IMG/VR virus record: IMGVR_UViG_3300042344_000972 | Coordinates: 1-33,383 of that record | Source of the DNA: a virus | Length of the DNA stretch: 33,383 bases | Reading direction: 5' to 3' (one strand) | Shown here: in pieces, positions 27,447-33,383 of the stretch | Position numbering within the stretch: the first letter of the stretch is position 1 | How the letters are laid out: each line of letters opens with the position of its first letter | The notes under the pieces: model-generated | The model's database searches: none | Told to the model about the DNA's origin: nothing | The model's input: the letters and a program-made list of their open reading frames with translations, nothing else | Position numbers and translations under genes: made by a program

Positions 27447-28489
27447 TACTGGTACAGAATCTTGACCGAATGCCCCGTGAAAGCTGCAATTTCCACGGGG
27501 CTTTTTCCATTGGCTAATGCGTGAGAAATTAGCGTTTTGCGCGTCGTGTACGGCCTACGGTAAGGGATACCTAAAGCATTCAAAGCTCGCTGCCAGTACC
27601 AGCCCAGTTGCCCTGCTGTCCAAAGCTCGCCAGAGGGATTTGGGAACACGATTTCCTGAATTGAATTAGCCCGGTACTGCTTGAGCCATTCCTGGATTGA
27701 GGGTGGCAAATTAATCAATCGAGGCTTGCGATTTTTGACCGGTTTTCTAACTCTTCCCACCACGGATTCCCCGATCCATGCTGTGCGGCAATCTCGATCC
27801 AAATGAGTCCACAACAATCCAATCGCCTCACCCGTGCGGCAACCTGTCGAAAACTGAAATCGAAATAGCCCAGCAGCCGGGCTATGGTGTGTATCAAGCC
27901 AGTCCAGGATCAGCCGGATTTCTTCGATGCTGAATGCCTTGGGCGGCTGCTTTTCGATCCCGCCGGACGCATCTTTTGTCACCCAAGGCAGGTTTGAAAC
28001 CAGCCCCTCTTCAATCGCCCAACGCCATACGGTTCCTAGAGATTCAACCCGATGGCGGATCGTTGACTGCGCCAACCCTCTAGCTCTCAACGACTGAATC
28101 AGCCGGCCGCCGTGGGAACGATCCAGAAATCGGCAATCGGCTGAAGCGAGTCCACACTGCTCAAGGTCGGATAGAATCCATCGGTATTTTTTCAGCCCGT
28201 CGGGATCTCGCAACCCCTTGTGGCTCTGCACGAATCGATCAATTAGGGACCGGGCCGTCAACACCCCGCCCGAGAGCTGTAGCCCAATCCCGTACTTGAC
28301 CAACGTGGGATCGAAGTTGCCGGTTTTTAGATCGGCCTCAATCCTTGCTGCAATCGATCTCGCAACAGCCCAATCAATTGCGGTGTTGCCTAGTCCCAAG
28401 GCCGGGCGATGCTGTTTGCCTTGGTATCGAAATCTCAGGTGCAATCGCCCCCGCTGTGCCCAAACTGTCACACTGCCTTTCGTCGCCAT
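27398..28489 (-). CDS. Tyrosine-family site-specific integrase
   Basis: 363 residues from the ATG at 28489. The N-terminal part is a small barrel (VTVWAQRGRLHLRFRYQGKQH), then the SAM-like core-binding domain. Catalytic residues: Arg218 in TGCRTGEAIGLLW, Lys255 in NRKPR, Arg317 in YTTRKT (with Tyr instead of the first His), His340 in TGHS, and Tyr348 or Tyr349 in YQYYAD as nucleophile. It integrates the element into the host chromosome. An attP candidate is not visible in the flanking DNA. Confidence 0.85.
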   Translation of the reverse strand: MATKGSVTVWAQRGRLHLRFRYQGKQHRPALGLGNTAIDWAVARSIAARIEADLKTGNFDPTLVKYGIGLQLSGGVLTARSLIDRFVQSHKGLRDPDGLKKYRWILSDLEQCGLASADCRFLDRSHGGRLIQSLRARGLAQSTIRHRVESLGTVWRWAIEEGLVSNLPWVTKDASGGIEKQPPKAFSIEEIRLILDWLDTHHSPAAGLFRFQFSTGCRTGEAIGLLWTHLDRDCRTAWIGESVVGRVRKPVKNRKPRLINLPPSIQEWLKQYRANSIQEIVFPNPSGELWTAGQLGWYWQRALNALGIPYRRPYTTRKTLISHALANGKSPVEIAAFTGHSVKILYQYYADSLGDSNPFDLLD

Positions 28490-28789
28490 GATGCTCAAAC
28501 GAGGCTCAATTACTCCTAGATTAGTCCCAAATAGTCAGGACTGATCAAGGCAAATCAAAAAGCGATGACGGCTCAAAAGCCTTAAGGGTATTGGGATTGG
28601 GTGGATTTATTGGGCTACATGTTGGGGGTATTAAAAACCCCATCCCAGTATTCTGGGAATCGCCACACTCTTGTCATGGCGGGCGGCTCAGGGGTTGCTC
28701 AAAATCATGATGCTCGAACGATGCTCGGTCTCAGGTTCAACCGGCTTAGTTAACCCGGTTGAAGGACGTGGAACCGGCACAATCAGGGC
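28490..28789. other. Intergenic region before the packaging operon
   Basis: No gene was found here. Features seen: an AGTCC/GGACT repeat at about 28523-28542, a TCCCAG-TATT-CTGGGA hairpin (28643-28658) and a perfect TTCAACCGG (28736-28744)/CCGGTTGAA (28755-28763) inverted repeat with a 10-nt spacer just before the terminase genes. The last may be a late-gene operator. No consensus promoter could be placed. Confidence 0.5.
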
Positions 28790-29224
28790 ATGGATATCCC
28801 CTTGGCTACCGCCAATAGCCCCAACCGAGACGACGGCTTGAATCACGCCGTCGTAGAGCAATTTTACGAGCAAATTTGTCAGGGGCGATTGCGGGGACAG
28901 ATTGCGCGATGGGCCAGGCAACGGTATAAGTTCGAGCCGTCCGAGGTTGATCTCTATTGGAAGGCAGCGGTTGCCGAGTGCCGAGCCGATTTTGATGGCG
29001 ACCTTGCGGACGTGAGGGCGGTGATCGCGGCGGGGTTGATGGCGACCATCCAGGAGTCCACTGAAGCCGGCCGGTTTGAGGCAGCGATGAAGGGCTGGGA
29101 AACGCTGATTAAGGCCACGGGCATCGGCTTCACTGATTCCGACATGATTCGTCATTTGACTCGCGAGGGCTATTTAGTCACGGTTGAACAGCAATTGGAG
29201 ATCCCGGGAATTGCCAGCAGTTAG
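28790..29224 (+). CDS. Terminase small subunit candidate
   Basis: 144 residues starting MDIPLATANSPNRDDGLNHAV. It is helical (QFYEQICQGRLRGQIARWARQRYKF, then WKAAVAECRADFDGDLADVRAV), ends in IGFTDSDMIRHLTREGYLVTVEQQ, and is placed directly before the large subunit. Small subunits bind the packaging site and are hard to recognise by sequence, so the call rests mainly on position and size. It overlaps the next gene by 14 to 41 nt. Confidence 0.6.
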   Translation: MDIPLATANSPNRDDGLNHAVVEQFYEQICQGRLRGQIARWARQRYKFEPSEVDLYWKAAVAECRADFDGDLADVRAVIAAGLMATIQESTEAGRFEAAMKGWETLIKATGIGFTDSDMIRHLTREGYLVTVEQQLEIPGIASS

Positions 29225-30728
29225 CGCACTCTCACCCAAAGACCGATTGCTCTTGGCCAAGAATGCTCAAAAGTTGGGCATCGGAACCACGCGGGATTGG
29301 TCAGGATGTGACCCGGTGGAATTCTTTCGGGATGCCCTTGGGGTTGAACTGACCTCAGACCAACGGGCTATTGTCGAGTCGGTGCTGTCCAAACCCGTCA
29401 CCCTGGTTCCCTCATCCCACGGACAAGGGAAGACTTGGGTTGCCGCGATGGTGTTGCTGTGGGGTGTGTTCTGCTGGCGCGGGCTGGTGATTTCCACGGC
29501 CCCAACGGCCCGTCAGATGAAGGAACTGCTGTGGCGGTACGTGCGACAGTCATGGGACAAGAATCGTGCCCAGTTGGGTGGTGAGCGGGGACAGACTTTT
29601 TTGAGACTGGATGAAATTGCCCAAGCCTATGGGTTTTCATCCCGCGATACCAGCGATACCAACTTCCAGGGCATCCACGCCGATCGCTTGTTGATCATTG
29701 CCGATGAAGCTTGCGGGATTAGCCCGGACGTGTGGACTGGGATGGTGAGCTGCTTGACCGATCTCGACAACAACCGGCTGTTGGCCATCGGCAACCCCAC
29801 TCGTACCCAAACGCCCTTCGCTGATGCCTGTGGCAAAAATCCCGACGCGGTGATCCGGCTGGGGGCTTGGCAGCATCCGAACGTTGCACCCTACTACCGG
29901 CTCGAACCCGATGGCGTGCATCGGCTCAAACCGGGATTGAGTGACGATCCGACCGCTCTGGCTAAGTTGCCGCGCGTCATCCCTGGTGCAATTACTCCGG
30001 CCTGGATTGAGGCGCGGCGGTCTGAGTGGGGCGAAAATTCACCACGATGGCAATCGCGGATCGAGGCTGTGTTCCCTGTGGACTCTGAGCATTCAGTGAT
30101 TCCGATTCAACTTTTGAGGGCAGCGCGGGCGCGGTTCGATGCCATCCCGTTCAAGCCGGCACGCTACGGTCTGGACGTTGGGGATGGTGGTGATGATTCA
30201 GCCATGGCCGAATGGCGTGGGCTGGTGCTGACCCGGGTGGGTGTGTTGCCAGGGCAAGGCGATTGGGAGGATGTGTTGCGGGCGGCTCAGTGGCTAAGGG
30301 GGCTGATCGAAAAGGGTTCAACTGTGGCCGTTGACCGTTCAGGTGTTGGGGCTGGTGCGCTTGGGGACTTGCGGCGAAATGGTGTGGCCGCGGCTCCCTT
30401 TGATTGGGGCGGCGCTGCAAAAGACCCCACCCAATATGCCAATGCCAAAGCAGAACAGTTTTGGAGTCTGCGGATTGCCCTAGAGAAGGGAGAGGTTGCC
30501 ATTGCTCCGTTGGGGACTCTTGAGGATCGGGCATTTGAGGAATTGAGCAGCATCTACTGGCGACTCACCCCAAACGATAAGATCCAGATCGAGCCAAAGG
30601 AGCAGACGATCAAACGGCTAGGGCGATCACCAGATCTCGCTGACGCGATTGTGGGTGGGTTCAACGCGCCGCGTGAATCGGCGAAAATCGTCAGCCCTTA
30701 CCGGGGGCGTTCGTTTGTGGGCTTTTAG
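29211..30728 (+). CDS. terL: Terminase large subunit
   Basis: 505 residues from the TTG at 29211, chosen because GGAG lies 10 nt upstream; another TTG at 29184 would add 9 residues. No ATG serves the N terminus. Walker A PSSHGQGKT is at about 67-75 and Walker B RLLIIADEA at about 159-167. The nuclease part has Asp residues in YGLDVGDGGDDSAMAEW, then STVAVDRSGVGAGALG, then LADAIVGGF, the RuvC-like layout of packaging terminases. It powers DNA entry into the capsid and cuts the concatemer. Confidence 0.9.
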   Translation: MPAVSALSPKDRLLLAKNAQKLGIGTTRDWSGCDPVEFFRDALGVELTSDQRAIVESVLSKPVTLVPSSHGQGKTWVAAMVLLWGVFCWRGLVISTAPTARQMKELLWRYVRQSWDKNRAQLGGERGQTFLRLDEIAQAYGFSSRDTSDTNFQGIHADRLLIIADEACGISPDVWTGMVSCLTDLDNNRLLAIGNPTRTQTPFADACGKNPDAVIRLGAWQHPNVAPYYRLEPDGVHRLKPGLSDDPTALAKLPRVIPGAITPAWIEARRSEWGENSPRWQSRIEAVFPVDSEHSVIPIQLLRAARARFDAIPFKPARYGLDVGDGGDDSAMAEWRGLVLTRVGVLPGQGDWEDVLRAAQWLRGLIEKGSTVAVDRSGVGAGALGDLRRNGVAAAPFDWGGAAKDPTQYANAKAEQFWSLRIALEKGEVAIAPLGTLEDRAFEELSSIYWRLTPNDKIQIEPKEQTIKRLGRSPDLADAIVGGFNAPRESAKIVSPYRGRSFVGF

Positions 30729-30731
30729 GCA

Positions 30732-31037
30732 ATGAAACTAAACAACCAACTGATTAATGTTGCGATCAACTTGCGAGGGGTGGGCTATCGCGTTCGGGTC
30801 AAGCCACCCTCTCCTGGTTTTCCGATAGGGCAGCTTGAGGTATGGGACAGGGTTCCAGCAGCGATCACGATCAATGGCAGTAGCGGAGTTGCACCCTATG
30901 CAACCGTCAATCGGTGGGTTTGGGCAAGGTGTGCGATTTGGCGAGATGAGCTTGGATGGGGGGCTAGCACCCACGAATTGCTAAAGCATCGCCCAATGAG
31001 CGATGCCCCGCTTTTGCCGGAGCGGATTCCGGGCTGA
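30732..31037 (+). CDS. Small hypothetical protein of the head operon
   Basis: 101 residues starting MKLNNQLINVAINLRGVGYRV. It is beta-rich (GQLEVWDRVPAAITINGSSG, then VNRWVWARCAIWRDELGW). It lies 3 nt after the terminase stop. No family recognised. Beyond it a structured gap of about 280 bp separates it from the portal. Confidence 0.55.
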   Translation: MKLNNQLINVAINLRGVGYRVRVKPPSPGFPIGQLEVWDRVPAAITINGSSGVAPYATVNRWVWARCAIWRDELGWGASTHELLKHRPMSDAPLLPERIPG

Positions 31038-31314
31038 ATGGCGTGGGGTATTGACTACGGGGATCTGCGTAGTCAACTTTGGTATCACGTGTTTTTTGTT
31101 GCCCCGTAAAGGTTTCAGGAGTTTTCCACAAGCCAAATCGGGATTTTGGTATCACGTGAATTCCTAGGTACTCAGAAATGAGTACCTAGAGGCAAAACCC
31201 TTGTGCCGTGCGGGTTCTGATTTTTCCGCAGAAATGCGGAAAAATACCCGAGCCATGTTAACCGCCCTCGATCCTCACCCAACGGCATGATGGCAACAGA
31301 GTCTAGCCCCTGCC
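31038..31314. other. Hairpin-rich intergenic region before the portal gene
   Basis: No gene is visible. It holds a 9-bp inverted repeat (TTGACTACG 31051-31059, CGTAGTCAA 31068-31076), an exact 14-nt direct repeat TTTGGTATCACGTG (31078-31091 and 31145-31158), and two perfect hairpins with 11-bp arms and GAAA loops (31164-31189 and 31220-31245). The second hairpin is also enclosed by CGGGT/ACCCG (31211-31215, 31246-31250). It may be a structured RNA, a packaging or processing site, or a regulator binding region. Confidence 0.7.
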
Positions 31315-33000
31315 ATGATCACCGCCGCCCGTCGTCTAATTGGCTTTGAAAATGACCCCAAGCTATGGCTGTCCGATGGAGCCATACCACTTGAGGACAC
31401 ACTGCTATCTCGACAGCTTGGCTCGGATGTTTCCCGCTACGAAAAGCTGCTGAATGATCCGCACGTTCGGGCCTGCATAGAGAATCGCTATCAAGCGGTG
31501 ATCGGACGTGAAGTGCGCGTTGTAGCCGCGTCGGATCGCAGGGTTGATCGCAAAGCCGCTGAATTAGTGGAAGAGCAGTTACTCGGGATTCGTTGGGCGG
31601 GCAAGGAACGACAGGCAGGGGCCCCGGCCTCAGTGAACTTTGACGCGGCCTGCTTGGCTTGGCTGTCGGCAATCCTCTACGGGTACAAGCCAATCGAGGT
31701 GCGATGGGCGCGGGATGGTTCCGGTTGGAAGATCGACTCATTGCGGCCCGTCCCCTCACGGCGAATCAAGTTCGATCTGGTTGGCAGTGACACACCCCGC
31801 AACGCCCAGACTCATCAGGACTACGCGATCAAGATCCTCACCAAGTCAAACCCGTTCCGAGGGGAGTTTTTGACCCAGCCTTACCGGATCCTGATCCACT
31901 CATGGGGGTCTCAGTCGGGCAATCCCTACGGTAGCGGGATCGGGTCGGCTCTATGGTGGTTTGCAGAATTCAAAAAAGATGCGCTCAAGGATTGGTTGGT
32001 AGCAGTGGCCCGGGCCGCGGCCTTGATCAGGGCTACCATGCCGGCCGGCGTTGATCAAAACCACCCAATCTATAAAGAGGTGCAATCATTCCTGGAAGTT
32101 TTTGCACCGGAGCATCACCTAATCGCCCCCGATGGTGTGGTGTTGGATTTTCTTGAATCATCGCGAAGTGATCGAGCGATTCAACAGGAAATGTGCGAGT
32201 ACCTGGACTCGCAAATCTCGCGATTGATCGGTGGGCAAACAGCCCTGGTCAATCAGTCCCAAGGTGGTGGTTCCCGTGCTCGTGATGAAGTAGCAGAACG
32301 GGTGGCAATGCGGTTGGCAAAAGCCGATGCTGATGCTCTTAGCTATGGGGTGCTAAATACCCTGGCTGAATGGATCGTCCGGCTCAATATGCCAGCAGCC
32401 AAACCCCCAACAATTTGGCGTGACTTTGATGATGTTGAGAACTTAACCGAGCGGGCGGATCGAGATCAAAAACTATCGCAGGCAACCGGGCTACCTTTAG
32501 ACCCAACTTACTGCGAAGAAATCTATGGGGTGAAATTTGCACCCAAGGAACCGGAGGCAATCCCTGATGTTTCATTGCGACCCAATGAAGGAAATCCTGA
32601 CGGGGTTACTCCTCAAAATCCTGCATTAAGCAGCAAGTTTGATTCAGTTTTCGATGCCCTATCTGTCGAGCGATTGCAACAGGAGCAACAGCGCCGACGC
32701 AATACATGGCAATCGATCCAGGGTGCGCCCTATGTCAGATACATCCGCATTCGTGAGGCCCAAAACCCGCGTGAATCCCACACAGCTTTAGAGGGTAAAG
32801 TTTTTCCGAACGATCCTGAGTTTTGGTCGAAAGCTTGCCCGCCCTCTGCGTTTAATTGTGGTCATTCTTTGGAACCAGTGGGGGCTGATTACGACGGAGA
32901 AATCACGCCACTACCGAGCGATGAAGAAACCTTGCGTCACCTGAACGAATGGCTTGGATACGATGATGCGAACCGCTCCTATTTTGACTTGGGAGAATAG
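31315..33000 (+). CDS. Portal protein (DUF935-like) fused to a MuF-like C-terminal domain
   Basis: 561 residues. The first 400 carry the Mu gp29/DUF935 portal pattern: DPHVRACIENRYQAVIGRE, then AILYGYKPIEVRWARDG, then RILIHSWGSQSGNPYGSGIG, and QISRLIGGQTALVNQSQGG. Residues about 462-515 (GAPYVRYIRIREAQNPRESH, then LEGKVFPNDPEFWSKACPPSAFNCG) match the core of the SPP1 gp7/Mu F head morphogenesis domain, with its final CxC changed to C-G-H. In Mu these are separate proteins, so this looks like a fusion with a reduced MuF part. Confidence 0.8.
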   Translation: MITAARRLIGFENDPKLWLSDGAIPLEDTLLSRQLGSDVSRYEKLLNDPHVRACIENRYQAVIGREVRVVAASDRRVDRKAAELVEEQLLGIRWAGKERQAGAPASVNFDAACLAWLSAILYGYKPIEVRWARDGSGWKIDSLRPVPSRRIKFDLVGSDTPRNAQTHQDYAIKILTKSNPFRGEFLTQPYRILIHSWGSQSGNPYGSGIGSALWWFAEFKKDALKDWLVAVARAAALIRATMPAGVDQNHPIYKEVQSFLEVFAPEHHLIAPDGVVLDFLESSRSDRAIQQEMCEYLDSQISRLIGGQTALVNQSQGGGSRARDEVAERVAMRLAKADADALSYGVLNTLAEWIVRLNMPAAKPPTIWRDFDDVENLTERADRDQKLSQATGLPLDPTYCEEIYGVKFAPKEPEAIPDVSLRPNEGNPDGVTPQNPALSSKFDSVFDALSVERLQQEQQRRRNTWQSIQGAPYVRYIRIREAQNPRESHTALEGKVFPNDPEFWSKACPPSAFNCGHSLEPVGADYDGEITPLPSDEETLRHLNEWLGYDDANRSYFDLGE

Positions 33001-33003
33001 GGC

Positions 33004-33383
33004 ATGAGTGAACGATTTGATAGCCGAATTATTCAGCCATCTATCGCTCAAGATGAGCGCACCCAAGCTCTATGGCAACTGATCAATGGGCTAGAGAATC
33101 TGCCGATTGAAAGGGCGACTATCTATGACATTGATCAGGTGGTCAGTTCTGCCATTCCTTCGCTGATCCGCCAGTTTTCGGCTCAAGAATTCGTCGTGCC
33201 CAACATGACCGAATCGGAGTATCGAGAGCTGATTTGGCGCTCGATTGAGTTGCACCGATACAAGGGGACATTGCACGCGGTGCGACGGGCCTTGGGGATT
33301 TTAGGCATCACAAGTGTGCTGATCTCGGAGTGGTGGCAATCCACACCCAAGCGGCAGGTTCACACTTTTCGGGTTGCAATTGA
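33004..33383 (+). CDS. Tail protein I, 3' end cut by window edge
   Basis: 126 complete codons starting MSERFDSRIIQPSIAQDERT. The segment AIPSLIRQFSAQEFVVPNMTESEYRELIWRSIELHRYKGTLHAVRRALGILG is the P2 gpI-like tail protein core. It begins 3 nt after the portal gene. The usual capsid genes between portal and tail are not present here, so the order is unusual. Confidence 0.75.
   Translation, partial: MSERFDSRIIQPSIAQDERTQALWQLINGLENLPIERATIYDIDQVVSSAIPSLIRQFSAQEFVVPNMTESEYRELIWRSIELHRYKGTLHAVRRALGILGITSVLISEWWQSTPKRQVHTFRVAI

Noticed and set aside
28688-29155. 155-codon minus ORF opposite the small terminase gene
   Set aside because: It is antisense to a gene that fits the packaging operon, and its product is Pro/Arg-rich with no recognisable fold.

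Overview
The window looks like part of a temperate tailed phage with plasmid functions (a phage-plasmid or a prophage with a plasmid-type replication and partition module), most likely from a cyanobacterium. The phage side is direct: terminase small and large subunits, a portal fused to a MuF-type head morphogenesis domain, a tail protein I, a gp25-like baseplate wedge, a gpV-like spike, a gpD-like hub, a LysM-like tail protein X and a tyrosine integrase. The plasmid side is an actin-like ParM protein with a small coupled partner gene and a repeat-rich upstream region, an FtsK/TraG-like ATPase, and a large replication protein with zinc-finger, toprim-like and P-loop regions of the type used by cyanobacterial plasmids. 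The cyanobacterial assignment rests on this replication protein and on the style of a small ribbon-helix-helix protein. It is an inference.

Layout. (1) 1-4250: an island of short unknown genes on both strands, driven by four copies of one promoter-operator-leader cassette. A divergent control region at about 2360-2581 fires a seven-gene minus operon leftwards and a four-gene plus operon rightwards. (2) 4229-9920: a divergent RHH regulator, CGGGTT repeats, ParM-like and ParR-like genes, small membrane proteins, the FtsK-like ATPase and a degenerate HNH-like protein. (3) 10000-11966: a KilA-N protein behind a structured leader and a PD-(D/E)XK protein. (4) 11965-16138: an XRE repressor divergent from early genes that include a probable recombination pair (a 213-residue protein and a RecB-like exonuclease) and two small basic proteins that share an exact 30-bp start region. 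(5) 16239-19755: baseplate and tail-tip genes, mostly on the minus strand, with one gp25-like gene on plus. (6) 20008-27446: a second XRE repressor with paired operators, then the replication protein, a Dam-type methylase, an SF2 helicase and small genes ending in an excisionase-like gene. (7) 27398-28489: the integrase on minus. (8) 28790-33383: the packaging and head operon running off the right edge.

Three regulatory systems can be read from repeated sites. Cassette A has a TTGACA/GATAAT promoter whose 17-bp spacer holds an inverted repeat near CTGCGGGATACCGTAG. It controls the small-gene island. Site B has an ACACTCAGAGTGT core and sits at the 11965-12246 repressor, at the early gene at 12397, at the recombination gene at 13479 and before the methylase. 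Site C is a pair of TAGGnnnCCTA palindromes between the second repressor and the replication genes. Seven near-identical hairpins (CCGGGCC arms) act as transcription terminators or transcript-end structures. No tRNA, rRNA, CRISPR array or insertion sequence was seen.
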